From the NCBI GenBank assembly GCA_004555655.1, contig SFHJ01000005.1, forward strand, positions 1-64,000: a stretch of 64,000 nt of DNA, given 5' to 3'. The notes under the pieces were generated by a model that was not told the origin of the DNA, searched no databases, and saw only the letters and a program-made list of their open reading frames with translations. Origin of the DNA: Clostridiales bacterium. Its GTDB lineage: Bacteria > Bacillota > Clostridia > Oscillospirales > Oscillospiraceae. Positions within the stretch are counted from its first letter, which is position 1. Each line of letters opens with the position of its first letter. Positions 26,083-35,484 of the stretch are shown one piece after another. The position numbers and the translations under genes were made by a program.

Positions 26083-27651
26083 TTACTGTGCGGACTGCGC
26101 CATCACGTTGTAGAGTGCCACATCGTCGAGCTTCGTCGTCAGCTCATATTTTGCCGCGATCTCGTCTTCCAGCGTCGCGGAGAACTCGCTGAGATAGTCG
26201 CTCTCGGCCACGGTGCGCCAGTGGATCTCTTCGCCCACGGCGGAGAAGTACATCACATGGTAGCCGAACTGCGTCTTGACAATGCCGACGTCTCCCACCT
26301 GGCGCGCAGCGTCAAAGCACCAGTCGTTGAACTCGTCGACCATCTGGCCGGGATAGACATCGGTAATGAGACCGCCGTTTGCAGCGCTGCCGTCGGCACT
26401 GTTGTCCACGGCAAGCTCGGCGAAGCTCTCCTCGGTCGATTCGCCGTCAAGCCACTGCTGTAAAATCGCCTCTGCCTGTGCCTGTGCCTGCGCCCAGGCC
26501 TCGTCGGTGTACGTGCCGTCCTCATTCTGCTCTGCCGGGACGATGAGAATGTGGCGGATGTCGATGTTCGGCACATCGAGCTTCTGCACGCGGTTGGCTT
26601 CATATTCCTCGGCGTGCGCGTCGTAATAGGCGCTCACGTCGTCGTCGGTATACGTGTGCGCGTCGACCAGCGACTGCAGATACGCCGAGGCAAGGAGATT
26701 CTCCGCGACGGCATTGGTGTAGTCCTGCACCGTGACGCCGGGGCCGAACTGCAGCTGCAAAAATTCGTCGGCGCTCTCATAGCCGTAGCCCACGGCGGCC
26801 TCGGACAGGTTTTCTGCAAACGTATCGATATACGCCTGATCCTCTTCACTGAGCGCAAAGCCTGCGGTCTCGGCCTCCTGCGCCAGCGCCGCGATGTGGT
26901 GGAACATCAAAAAGGCCCGGTCAATAAACTGCTGCTGCCATGTAACGTTTTCTCCGTAGAGCTGCTCGTCAAGGCCCAGCGACGTATCCATGAAGTAGGC
27001 CAGGTAGCTGCCGTAGGCGTTGGCAAAGGCATAATACTGCTGCCAGTAATACAGGCCCATGCCGCGGTTGGTGAGCTCGCGGTTGCCGCAGGTGGCGACA
27101 ACGCTGCCGAGCACCCGATCGGTCAGCTGTTCGGCCGTAGCGGTATACGAGGTATAGCCGTAATCATTGGTGTGCACAACGGGGCCCTCCGCAGCGGCGG
27201 ACGCATCAGGCGTCTGCTGCGGCGCATCGTCAACCACACTCTCAGACGCGGGCGTTTCATCCGGGGTCTGCTCCGTCCTGGCGCCGGGCAGCAGCCACAC
27301 GATCAGCGCGGCCACGATGGCAATGACGAGTACGCCTGCCACAATGCCGAGCACGATCTTTTTCGCGCCGGATTGTTTGGCCTTCTTCTGCGCAGCGAGT
27401 TCGTCGGCAAAATACTGCCCGGCCTGCTCGCAGCCGTTCAGCGCCTCACAGCCGGCGCACGGCTCGGACCGTCCGCAGCTCTTGACCGGCTCGGAGGCCT
27501 CCCCGGTCTCTTCGGCTGCTTCTGCGGCAGTTTCCGCCGCTTCCGCCGCTTCCGCCGCTTCGACCGTCTCGTCTTCCGTCTGCGGCTTTCCGCAGACAGG
27601 GCAAAGGGTGACGCCGTCTTCCAGTTCGGCGCCGCAATACTTACAGTTCAT
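26083..27651 (-). CDS. membrane-anchored PpiC-type peptidyl-prolyl isomerase with N-terminal zinc ribbon
   Basis: A 522-residue predicted foldase. Domains in order: a cytoplasmic zinc ribbon CKYCGAEL...LCPVCGK (residues 3-21); an Ala/Glu-rich linker; a second Cys cluster CGRSEPCAGCEALNGC (59-74); one transmembrane helix (about 99-121); a SurA/PrsA-like helical region (about 175-350); and a PpiC rotamase domain (362-475) with IRHILIVPAEQ, NGGLITDVYPGQMV and TQFGYHVMYF. The catalytic domain is therefore outside the cell. A zinc ribbon on the inner side is unusual for PrsA-type foldases, which are normally lipoproteins. The adjacent gene encodes a shorter relative. Confidence 0.85.
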   Translation of the reverse strand: MNCKYCGAELEDGVTLCPVCGKPQTEDETVEAAEAAEAAETAAEAAEETGEASEPVKSCGRSEPCAGCEALNGCEQAGQYFADELAAQKKAKQSGAKKIVLGIVAGVLVIAIVAALIVWLLPGARTEQTPDETPASESVVDDAPQQTPDASAAAEGPVVHTNDYGYTSYTATAEQLTDRVLGSVVATCGNRELTNRGMGLYYWQQYYAFANAYGSYLAYFMDTSLGLDEQLYGENVTWQQQFIDRAFLMFHHIAALAQEAETAGFALSEEDQAYIDTFAENLSEAAVGYGYESADEFLQLQFGPGVTVQDYTNAVAENLLASAYLQSLVDAHTYTDDDVSAYYDAHAEEYEANRVQKLDVPNIDIRHILIVPAEQNEDGTYTDEAWAQAQAQAEAILQQWLDGESTEESFAELAVDNSADGSAANGGLITDVYPGQMVDEFNDWCFDAARQVGDVGIVKTQFGYHVMYFSAVGEEIHWRTVAESDYLSEFSATLEDEIAAKYELTTKLDDVALYNVMAQSAQ

Positions 27652-27699
27652 AGCTTTACTCTTCTTTCTACCGCGCTGCGCGCGGTGGTATATTGGTAT

Positions 27700-28521
27700 T
27701 CATTTTGCTTCAAACAGTCCCGCGGGCTCATAGAGCACAATGGCGTCGTAATCGACCTGAAACAGGTACGGCTCCGTCAGACTGAGAAACAAATTCTGAT
27801 ACTGCTCGCTGCGCAGATCATCCGCCGCCTCGCCGAGCGCCTCACTCTCACTCTGGCAGTCGGCATAGTCGGCCTCGTGCAGATCGCGGTATGCCGCAGC
27901 GTCCTCGCCGGAAACATCAATCGCCTCATACACCTCGTCCGAGTATGCGGACGCCAGATGCGTGTCGTACAGATACTGTGCAAAGCTCTCGCGCGTGGCC
28001 GCAGGGCCGAACGACGCGCGCAGATACGCGTCGGTGTCGCTGTAGCCCTGCTCCTCCGCAGCCTCGTCAAACTGCGAAAGCACCCGCTCATACGCACTCT
28101 GGTAGTCCTCCGGCAACATAAAGTCCGCCGCGCGCGCGGCCAGAGCCATGGAAACGGTGTCGCGCACGGTGATAAGCGTGCGCTCCAGAAAATAGTCCTG
28201 CCAGGTGCGCGTATCGTCGTACATCTGCCTGTCCGGCCGCACGGACGCGTCGAAGCCCGGCAGATTTTCGCCCACGGCGTTTGCAAAATAGAAATACTCG
28301 CTCCAGTAATAGTAGCTCAGATCGCGGTTTGTCAGCACAAAATCGCCGCAGGTCACGACCGGCGCCTGCGCGGCCGTCTCGCGCCGGTGCCGTGCAGCCG
28401 CGCCGAGCACAAGCCCCGCGACGCTGCACACCAGCAGCACGATCACGAGTGTCAGTACAATGGCCGTCTTTCTGCTGCGGCTCTTGGGTGTCTTGCGTAC
28501 AGGCAGTTCCTGCTGTGTCAT
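27700..28521 (-). CDS. SurA/PrsA-N-like membrane-anchored protein lacking the PpiC domain
   Basis: A 273-residue protein with a basic N-terminus, one transmembrane helix (about 19-41) and an extracytoplasmic helical region. Its start, VVTCGDFVLTNRDLSYYYWS, aligns with VATCGNRELTNRGMGLYYWQ of the neighbouring PpiC protein, and DTRTWQDYFLERTLI with VTWQQQFIDRAF, so they are paralogues. The rotamase domain is absent: the protein ends about 90 residues before the place where it would be completed. It may be a chaperone-only foldase. ATG 28521 has GGGAGGG upstream; the open frame beyond it is antisense to miaB. Cotranscription with the PpiC gene (48-nt gap) is likely. Confidence 0.75.
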   Translation of the reverse strand: MTQQELPVRKTPKSRSRKTAIVLTLVIVLLVCSVAGLVLGAAARHRRETAAQAPVVTCGDFVLTNRDLSYYYWSEYFYFANAVGENLPGFDASVRPDRQMYDDTRTWQDYFLERTLITVRDTVSMALAARAADFMLPEDYQSAYERVLSQFDEAAEEQGYSDTDAYLRASFGPAATRESFAQYLYDTHLASAYSDEVYEAIDVSGEDAAAYRDLHEADYADCQSESEALGEAADDLRSEQYQNLFLSLTEPYLFQVDYDAIVLYEPAGLFEAK

Positions 28522-28546
28522 ACAGTTCCCTCCCATATCTTGAGAC

Positions 28547-28575
28547 AGTGTACCATACCCCCGCGCCATTTGCAA
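28547..28575 (-). promoter_or_regulatory. promoter of the foldase pair
   Basis: On the minus strand TTGCAA (28570-28575), a 17-nt spacer and TACACT (28547-28552), 26 nt ahead of the start codon. Confidence 0.6.
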
Positions 28576-28669
28576 TCGCTGCAGGCCGTTAAATATCTGA
28601 ACAATTTCTGAATTTTGCCGCGCGCGCCCAAACGGACGGTGAAAAATAAAGGAAAACAAATCACAATCG

Positions 28670-28698
28670 TTGAAAATCCGCGTTTTCTCTGTTATAAT
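28670..28698 (+). promoter_or_regulatory. promoter of the miaB-divIVA unit
   Basis: TTGAAA (28670-28675), a 17-nt spacer and TATAAT (28693-28698), 37 nt before the miaB start. Confidence 0.85.
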
Positions 28699-28734
28699 AA
28701 ACTGCTGAGTTTCGAAAATCGGAGGACGCGCAAA

Positions 28735-30138
28735 TTGGAACGCAAAACCACCGTCATCGCGCAGGACGATCTGCGCCGCCAGCAGGAGATCTGCGAGCAA
28801 ATCAAAAACGGCTTTCTCGCGCAGGGCGTCACGCCGCGCGCATTTGTCGACACCTATGGCTGCCAGCAAAACGAGGCGGATTCTGAGCGCATCCGCGGCA
28901 TGCTGCAGGCATGCGGCTACGCCATTGTCGACACCGAAGAGGGCGCCGACTGTATCGTCATCAACACCTGCGCCATCCGCGAGCACGCCGAGACGCGCGT
29001 GTACGGAAACGTCGGCGCGCTGGTGCACACCAAGCGGCGCCATCCAGGGCAGAAAATATTCCTGTGCGGCTGCATGATGGGGCAAAGCCAGGTCGCGCAG
29101 CGGATCAAAGAGAGCTACCGCCACGTCGACGGCGTGTTCAATCCGCACCAGCTCTGGCGATTTCCGGAGCTGCTGCAATATGTACTGAAAACAAATAAGC
29201 GCGTATTTGCCACCGATGATTCCTCCGGCAACATCGCGGAGGGTCTGCCGGTCGTGCGCGCATCCAAGCTCAAGGCATGGGTATCGATCATGTACGGCTG
29301 CAACAATTTCTGCTCGTACTGCATCGTGCCGTATGTGCGCGGGCGTGAGCGCTCGAGACAGCCGGAGGAAATCCTGGAGGAAGTGCGCGGCCTCATCGCC
29401 GAAGGCTACAGGGACATCACGCTGCTTGGTCAGAACGTTAACTCCTACGGCAAGGATCTGGATACCGGCGTGGACTTTTCCGATCTGCTGGCCCGGATTG
29501 CCGGGCTGCCCGGCGAATTCTGGCTGCGCTTTATGACCAGCCACCCCAAGGACGCTGGCAAAAAGCTCTTTGAAACCATGGCGAGCCATGACAAGATCGC
29601 CAAGCAGCTGCACCTGCCCTTCCAGTCGGGCAACGACCGCGTTCTAAAGCAGATGAACCGCCACTATGACAGCGCGCAGTACCGCGAGCTGGTGCGCCAG
29701 GCGCGCGCGGCGATGCCGGAGCTGGTTCTCACGAGCGACGTGATCGTGGGCTTCCCCGGCGAGACGGCGGAGGAATTTGAAGACACCATGCGCTTAATTG
29801 AAGATGTGCGCTACGATGCGCTCTTTACCTTTATCTTCTCGCCGCGTCCGGGCACACCGGCTGCCAAAATGGAGGACCCCACACCGAAGGAAGAGAAAAA
29901 CCGCCGCTTTGACCGGCTGTGCGACGCGCAGAACCGCATCTCGCTGGAGATCCATCAGGCCTACATTGGAAAGACGGTGCGCGTGCTTGTCGATGGCCGC
30001 GAGGACGATGTGCTCACCGCGCGCACAGAGGGCGGGCGGCTGGTGCGCCTGCCGGGCGATGACGATCTCATCGGCACGTTCCAAAGCGCGCGCATTACCG
30101 GCTGCACGACGTGGTCGCTCACCGGTGAACTGGCCTGA
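28735..30138 (+). CDS. miaB: tRNA-2-methylthio-N6-dimethylallyladenosine synthase
   Basis: Radical SAM methylthiotransferase acting on position 37 of tRNAs that read UNN codons, after MiaA. In 467 residues: an N-terminal UPF0004 domain with auxiliary-cluster cysteines (TYGCQQNEAD with Cys43, NTCAIREHA with Cys79, CGCMMGQ with Cys113), the radical SAM motif GCNNFCSYCIVP (Cys189, 193, 196), and a C-terminal TRAM domain from about residue 400. The start is TTG at 28735, nine nt behind GGAGG; no ATG is better placed. miaA lies five genes downstream in the same unit. Confidence 0.95.
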   Translation: MERKTTVIAQDDLRRQQEICEQIKNGFLAQGVTPRAFVDTYGCQQNEADSERIRGMLQACGYAIVDTEEGADCIVINTCAIREHAETRVYGNVGALVHTKRRHPGQKIFLCGCMMGQSQVAQRIKESYRHVDGVFNPHQLWRFPELLQYVLKTNKRVFATDDSSGNIAEGLPVVRASKLKAWVSIMYGCNNFCSYCIVPYVRGRERSRQPEEILEEVRGLIAEGYRDITLLGQNVNSYGKDLDTGVDFSDLLARIAGLPGEFWLRFMTSHPKDAGKKLFETMASHDKIAKQLHLPFQSGNDRVLKQMNRHYDSAQYRELVRQARAAMPELVLTSDVIVGFPGETAEEFEDTMRLIEDVRYDALFTFIFSPRPGTPAAKMEDPTPKEEKNRRFDRLCDAQNRISLEIHQAYIGKTVRVLVDGREDDVLTARTEGGRLVRLPGDDDLIGTFQSARITGCTTWSLTGELA

Positions 30139-30170
30139 TCGGGCCAAACTTTACAGAAAGAGGCGCTTTT

Positions 30171-32774
30171 ATGGCAGAACTTACGCCCATGATGCAGCAA
30201 TACCGCCAGATCAAGGCGCAGAATCCCGACTGCATTCTCTTTTTCCGTCTGGGCGACTTTTATGAGATGTTCGACGAGGACGCGCGTCTGGCGTCAAAAG
30301 AGCTGGATCTCACGCTCACTACGCGCGACCGCAGCAAGGACAAGGCCGCGGACGACAAAACGCCCATGTGCGGCGTGCCGTACCATTCGTCCGAGAGCTA
30401 TGTGGCGCGGCTTGTCGCGCGCGGCTATAAGGTTGCCATCTGCGAGCAGATGGAAGACCCCGCGCTGGCCAAGGGCCTTGTGAAGCGCGATATCATCCGC
30501 ATTGTAACCCCAGGCACCGTGACGCAGAGCTCGATGCTGGAGGAGACGAAGAACAACTATTTTGCCTGCCTGTACGCAGAAGACGGCGTATGGGCTGCGT
30601 GCTTCTGCGACGTGTCCACGGGCGCGTTCAGCGCCACGCGCCTTTCCGGCGCAAATGCCGCGCAGGCCGTCTGCAACGAGCTGTCGGGCTTTGCCCCAGC
30701 GGAGGTGCTGCTCGGCGGCGAGGCAGAAAAAAGCGAAGAGGTGACCGGGTTTTTTCGTGAGCGGCTACGCTGCTGCGTGACGGCTGCGCACGCCGACACG
30801 TTTGACTATGACCTGTGCGCGGGCGCGGTGCGATCGCAGTTTGACGCCGCGTCGCTGCCCACCGCCGTGACGGAGGACCGCTGCATGATGGTCGCCGCAG
30901 GCGCGCTTCTGCGCGCGCTGCGTGAGACGCAGAAATGCGACCTCGGCCACATCCGCGAGCTCGAATTCTACCTGAGCGGCAAATTCATGACGCTCGACCT
31001 CACGGCCCGGCGCAATCTGGAGCTCACCGAGACGCTGCGTAGCAAGGATAAGCGCGGCAGCCTTCTGTGGGTGCTCGACAAGACCAAGACCGCCATGGGC
31101 GGCAGGCTTCTGCGCTCGTGGATGGAACGGCCGCTTTTAAACCCCGCACAGATCACGCGCCGGCTTTCTGCCACGCAGGAGCTGGTCAAAAAGACCGTCG
31201 ACCGCGAGGAACTTATTCTGTCTTTAAAATCCGTCACGGATTTTGAGCGCGTCATGGCGCGCATCGCCACTGGCACGGCCAACTGCCGCGACCTTGTGAG
31301 CATGGCGCAGGGCGCGCAGGCGCTGCCGCAGATCAAGGCCAGACTATCCGGCATGGAGTCTGCGATTCTCAAAGCCCTGTATGAAAGCCTCGACACGCTG
31401 GAAGACCTCTCATCCAGGGTGCTCGCCACCATTGTCGACGACCCTCCGTTTGCACTGCGCGAGGGCGGGCTCATCCGCGACGGGGCAAACGAGGAAATCG
31501 ACCGCCTGCGCGATATCCAGTCCGGCGGCAAGCAGACGCTTCTGGATATTGAGACGCGCGAGAAGGAAAAGACCGGCATCCGGAACCTGCGCGTGGGCTA
31601 TAACCGCGTGTTCGGCTACTATATTGAAGTTGCCAAGGGTCAGCTCTCGCTCGTGCCAGGCAGCTACATCCGCAAGCAGACGCTCTCCACCGGCGAGCGC
31701 TACATCACAGAAGAGCTCAAGGAGCTGGAAAACACCATTCTCACGGCCAAGGACCGGCTGGCAAGTCTGGAGTATGAGCTGTTCGTGCAGCTGCGCACCG
31801 AGCTTGCCGCGCAGGCTGCGCGCGTACAGGCCGCCGCGCAGGCCGTCGCGCAGCTGGACGTTCTGTGCTCGTATGCCGCCGTGGCCGTACATAACCACTA
31901 CTGCAGGCCCGAAATCGACCTCTCGGGTGAAATCTCCATTACCGCAGGCCGCCACCCCGTAGTCGAGCAGGTATTAAAGGATTCGCTGTTCGTGCCCAAC
32001 GACACGCAGCTGGGCACGCCCGACTGCCGCGTGGCCATCATCACGGGCCCCAACATGGCAGGCAAATCGACCTACATGCGTCAGGTGGCGCTCATCGTGC
32101 TCATGGCGCAGATGGGCTCGTTCGTTCCGGCAAAGTCGGCGCGCATCGGTGTGGTCGACCGGCTCTTTACCCGCATCGGCGCTTCGGACGATCTGGCCTC
32201 GGGCCAGTCGACATTCATGGTCGAAATGAACGAGGTGGCCGATATCCTCAAAAATGCCACGCCGCATTCGCTGCTGATTTTAGACGAAATCGGCCGCGGT
32301 ACATCCACCTTCGACGGCATGGCCATCGCCCGGGCGGTGCTCGAGCATGTGGCGGATGCGAAAAAGCTGGGCGCAAAGACGCTCTTTGCCACGCACTACC
32401 ACGAGCTGACCGCCATCGAGCAGGAACTCTCAAACGTCAAAAACTTCAACATCGCCGTCAAAAAGCGGCAGGGCGACATGATCTTCCTGCGCAAGATCGT
32501 CCCCGGCGCGGCTGACGACAGCTACGGCGTGGAAGTCGCCAAGCTGGCGGGCCTGCCCGACAGGCTCATCGCCCGTGCGCGGCAGATTTTGAAAGAACTC
32601 GAGTCAGGCGCTCCCTCTACCGTGCGCGAAGTGTCCGCCGCGGCGGACGACCAGATCTCGATGCTCGACATGCACGACGGCGAGCTGCGCCGCGCGCTGG
32701 AGGCCGTCACGGTTGAAACCCTGACCCCGATTGAAGCGATGAACGTTCTGTACAAATTAAAGCAGCTTCTGTAA
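30171..32774 (+). CDS. mutS: DNA mismatch repair protein MutS
   Basis: Recognises mismatches and recruits MutL. The 867 residues carry the N-terminal mismatch-binding motif RLGDFYEMFDEDA (the Phe-x-Glu of GDFYEMF contacts the mismatch), the core and clamp, and the C-terminal ABC-type ATPase: Walker A GPNMAGKSTYMRQ from residue 626, signature FMVEMNEVADIL, Walker B LLILDEIGRGTSTFDG and the dimerisation ATHYHELT. Length fits MutS1. The ATG follows AAAGAGGCG. It shares an operon with mutL, separated only by a CPBP protease gene. Confidence 0.97.
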   Translation: MAELTPMMQQYRQIKAQNPDCILFFRLGDFYEMFDEDARLASKELDLTLTTRDRSKDKAADDKTPMCGVPYHSSESYVARLVARGYKVAICEQMEDPALAKGLVKRDIIRIVTPGTVTQSSMLEETKNNYFACLYAEDGVWAACFCDVSTGAFSATRLSGANAAQAVCNELSGFAPAEVLLGGEAEKSEEVTGFFRERLRCCVTAAHADTFDYDLCAGAVRSQFDAASLPTAVTEDRCMMVAAGALLRALRETQKCDLGHIRELEFYLSGKFMTLDLTARRNLELTETLRSKDKRGSLLWVLDKTKTAMGGRLLRSWMERPLLNPAQITRRLSATQELVKKTVDREELILSLKSVTDFERVMARIATGTANCRDLVSMAQGAQALPQIKARLSGMESAILKALYESLDTLEDLSSRVLATIVDDPPFALREGGLIRDGANEEIDRLRDIQSGGKQTLLDIETREKEKTGIRNLRVGYNRVFGYYIEVAKGQLSLVPGSYIRKQTLSTGERYITEELKELENTILTAKDRLASLEYELFVQLRTELAAQAARVQAAAQAVAQLDVLCSYAAVAVHNHYCRPEIDLSGEISITAGRHPVVEQVLKDSLFVPNDTQLGTPDCRVAIITGPNMAGKSTYMRQVALIVLMAQMGSFVPAKSARIGVVDRLFTRIGASDDLASGQSTFMVEMNEVADILKNATPHSLLILDEIGRGTSTFDGMAIARAVLEHVADAKKLGAKTLFATHYHELTAIEQELSNVKNFNIAVKKRQGDMIFLRKIVPGAADDSYGVEVAKLAGLPDRLIARARQILKELESGAPSTVREVSAAADDQISMLDMHDGELRRALEAVTVETLTPIEAMNVLYKLKQLL

Positions 32775-32793
32775 TCTTGCAAGGAGGCCCGAT

Positions 32794-33498
32794 ATGGCCC
32801 GAAAACCTTCCCATTCGCTGCAGTGCGGCCTGACAAAGGCCGAGACGATCGCAGGCTGGTGCTATCTGCCGTTCTATCTGGTGCTGCTGAGCGCGATCAT
32901 CCAGTATGTGTTCCGCTGGCTGTCGCTGCCGCTGACGGAGCTGACGCTCAATATCGTCTACTTCGTCGTGAACCTCACGGCGGTGCTCATCATCTTCCGC
33001 CGCTTTTTGCGCCAGCGCTTCTTTGGCGGCAGCTTCTGGCTGTACGTGCAGTCGGTCATTCTGGGCTTCGTTCTCTACTACGCGTCGACCTATCTGATCG
33101 ATCTGGCAGTCAACCTGCTCGGCGGGACGATGACGCTCTACAACAACAATACCATAGCCGGGCTTGTGGACACGAACTACTATGTGATGCTGTTTATCAC
33201 CATCATTCTGGCGCCCGTGATTGAAGAAACGCTCATCCGGGGGCTGGTGTTCGGCTCGGTTCACGGCGTTTCGCGGCCCATGGCCTACATTCTCTCCTGC
33301 ATTATTTTTACGCTCATGCACAGCTGGCAGTATTTTGGCGCATACCCGCTTGGCTCGGTGCTCTTAAGCTGCCTGCCGTATATCCCCGCGTCTGTCGCCC
33401 TTGCCTGGGTCTATGAAAAATCCGGCACGATCTGGGCATCCATTACCCTGCACGCGCTCATCAACGCCATTTCCTTCGGCGTTCTGCGCCTTGGCTGA
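32794..33498 (+). CDS. CPBP-family intramembrane metalloprotease
   Basis: A 234-residue polytopic membrane protein of the CAAX protease/bacteriocin-processing (Abi) family. It has the EETLIRGLVFG motif (catalytic EExxxR) in one helix, FTLMHSWQ (the conserved His of the second motif) and a C-terminal HALINAI with the third conserved His/Asn. Function within the operon is unknown. It is inserted between mutS and mutL, 20 nt after the former and 15 nt before the latter, with its own AAGGAGG site. Confidence 0.88.
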   Translation: MARKPSHSLQCGLTKAETIAGWCYLPFYLVLLSAIIQYVFRWLSLPLTELTLNIVYFVVNLTAVLIIFRRFLRQRFFGGSFWLYVQSVILGFVLYYASTYLIDLAVNLLGGTMTLYNNNTIAGLVDTNYYVMLFITIILAPVIEETLIRGLVFGSVHGVSRPMAYILSCIIFTLMHSWQYFGAYPLGSVLLSCLPYIPASVALAWVYEKSGTIWASITLHALINAISFGVLRLG

Positions 33499-33512
33499 AA
33501 AGGAGAATCCCA

Positions 33513-35459
33513 ATGCCGAAAGTTATCCAGCTCGATCCGCATGTCGCTGACCTCATTGCCGCCGGCGAGGTGGTCGAGCGGCCCGCGTCCGCCGTCAAGG
33601 AGCTGGTGGAAAACGCCATCGATGCGGGCGCAAAAACGGTTACAATAGAAATAGAAAACGGCGGGATGCGCTATATCCGCATCACCGACGACGGCTGCGG
33701 CATGCTGCCGGAGGATGCGCGCAAAGCGTTTTTGCGCCACGCCACCAGCAAACTGCGCACCGCCTCCGACCTCGCCGCCATCGGCACGCTGGGCTTTCGC
33801 GGTGAAGCGCTGGCCGCCATCTCGGCCGTCTCGCGCATCGATCTTCTCACGCGCGCGGTTGGTGCGGACGAGGGCGTGAGTCTGCACCTCGATGCGGGAC
33901 AGATCACGTCCGAGCAGCCCGTTGGCTGCCCCGAAGGTACAACCATTATCGTGCGCGAGCTGTTCTACAACACGCCCGCGCGCATGAAATTCATGAAGTC
34001 AGACTCGGCCGAGAGCGCGGCTGTCTTTGCCGCCGTGCAGCAGCAGTCGCTTGCGCACCCGGAGATCTCCTTCCGCTTCATCAGGGACGGGCAGGAGCAG
34101 CTGCACACCGCGGGCGACGGCGAGCGTATGGGCGCGATCTACGCCATCTTTGGCCGCGAGCTGTCAAAAAACATGCTCCCGGTCGACAGCCACTGGGAGA
34201 ATATCCGCGTGCGCGGCTATGTCAGCGCGCCCACCGCCACGCGCGGCAACCGTTCGTATGAAATGTTCTTTGTGAACGGGCGGTTTGTGAAGTCGCGGAT
34301 GCTGGGCGCCGCTTTGGAGGAAGCCTATAAAAACCAGATCATGACGGGGCGCTTTCCTGCGTGCGTGCTGGAGGTGCAGCTGCCGGTGCAGGCCGTGGAC
34401 GTAAATGTCCATCCGGCCAAGACGGAAGTGAAATTTCTCTCCGAGCGCGCGGTGTTTGACGCGGTGCACTACGGCGTACTGTCCGCGCTGGGTAAGGCCA
34501 CCGGGCGCCCGGAAATGAAGCTGCCCGAACAGGAGCGCACACCCGTGCCGCAGCCGGCGCCCACCATACCCGAGGCGCGCGCCGCAGCCGCGCCGAAGTC
34601 CGATTTCTGGAAGGCCATGCCCGCCGCGCAGCTGCGCAGGCAGCTTGACGCGCAGCAAGAAGCGCCGCAGTCCGCGGCCAGGCAGCCCATCCGCCCCGCC
34701 GCGCAGCCGGTGCGCGTGTTTGCCGACGAGCCCGCCTTCGCGCGTGAGCCGGTGGTCGCCTCTCCCGTCATGCTGCCCGCGCGCGAGGTGCCTGTGCAGC
34801 CCGATGCGCCGCAGAAGGCGGAGGCTTCCAGTCCGGAGCCCGCGCCCCAGCCCGAAGTTGAACCCGGGCAGCAGACGCTTTCCCTGCCCGAGCAAAAATG
34901 GCGCGTCGTGGGCGAGGCCATGGATACCTATATCATCGTCGAGCAGGGCGACACACTGTTCTTCATCGACAAGCACGCCGCACACGAGCGGATTCTTTTT
35001 GAAAAACTCAAATCGCAGAAGCAGGGCGTGATGATGCAGCTTCTCATGGAGCCCGCGTTTGCCGAGCTGTCGCAGCCTGAGGCCGCCGCGGCCATGGAGC
35101 ATCCGGCGCTTCTCACGCAGCTCGGCTTTGCGCTGGAGGAGTTTGGCGGCGGGACGCTGCGCATCCGCCAGATCCCGGCGGAGCTCGACCTGCCCGCCGC
35201 GCAGCAGGTGCTGCAGGCCGTCACGGGAAAGCTGCTCTCGGGGCAGAATATAGACCCGGGCGCAGTGCGCGACGAGCTGCTGCACACCATCGCGTGCAAG
35301 GCTGCGATCAAGGCGGGATATCACACCGAGCCTGCCGAGCGCGAGCATCTTGTGCGCGAGGTGCTCACCCGCGACGATATCCGCTGCTGCCCGCACGGGC
35401 GGCCTGTCTGCATCGCGCTCACAAAAAAGCAATTGGAAAAGCAATTTAAACGCGCGTAA
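33513..35459 (+). CDS. mutL: DNA mismatch repair protein MutL
   Basis: GHKL-type ATPase that links mismatch recognition to strand removal. The 648 residues begin with LDPHVADLIAAGEVVERPAS, then VKELVENAIDAGA (ATP site Glu/Asn), ITDDGCGM and GFRGEALAAISAV. A ~150-residue Pro/Ala/Gln-rich linker follows, then a C-terminal domain with DKHAAHERILFEKL (from Asp486). This is a DQHAx2Ex4E-type endonuclease motif with Lys in place of Gln, so the protein is probably nicking-competent, as expected for a bacterium without MutH. The last region has CPHGRP, also typical of the endonuclease type. Confidence 0.96.
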   Translation: MPKVIQLDPHVADLIAAGEVVERPASAVKELVENAIDAGAKTVTIEIENGGMRYIRITDDGCGMLPEDARKAFLRHATSKLRTASDLAAIGTLGFRGEALAAISAVSRIDLLTRAVGADEGVSLHLDAGQITSEQPVGCPEGTTIIVRELFYNTPARMKFMKSDSAESAAVFAAVQQQSLAHPEISFRFIRDGQEQLHTAGDGERMGAIYAIFGRELSKNMLPVDSHWENIRVRGYVSAPTATRGNRSYEMFFVNGRFVKSRMLGAALEEAYKNQIMTGRFPACVLEVQLPVQAVDVNVHPAKTEVKFLSERAVFDAVHYGVLSALGKATGRPEMKLPEQERTPVPQPAPTIPEARAAAAPKSDFWKAMPAAQLRRQLDAQQEAPQSAARQPIRPAAQPVRVFADEPAFAREPVVASPVMLPAREVPVQPDAPQKAEASSPEPAPQPEVEPGQQTLSLPEQKWRVVGEAMDTYIIVEQGDTLFFIDKHAAHERILFEKLKSQKQGVMMQLLMEPAFAELSQPEAAAAMEHPALLTQLGFALEEFGGGTLRIRQIPAELDLPAAQQVLQAVTGKLLSGQNIDPGAVRDELLHTIACKAAIKAGYHTEPAEREHLVREVLTRDDIRCCPHGRPVCIALTKKQLEKQFKRA

Positions 35460-35484
35460 TATGCCATTGGGAGGAGGCCGGGTC

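Noticed and set aside
28615..28734. Longer N-terminus for miaB
   Set aside because: The upstream frame contains the promoter and has no ribosome site; TTG 28735 behind GGAGG fits the family start.
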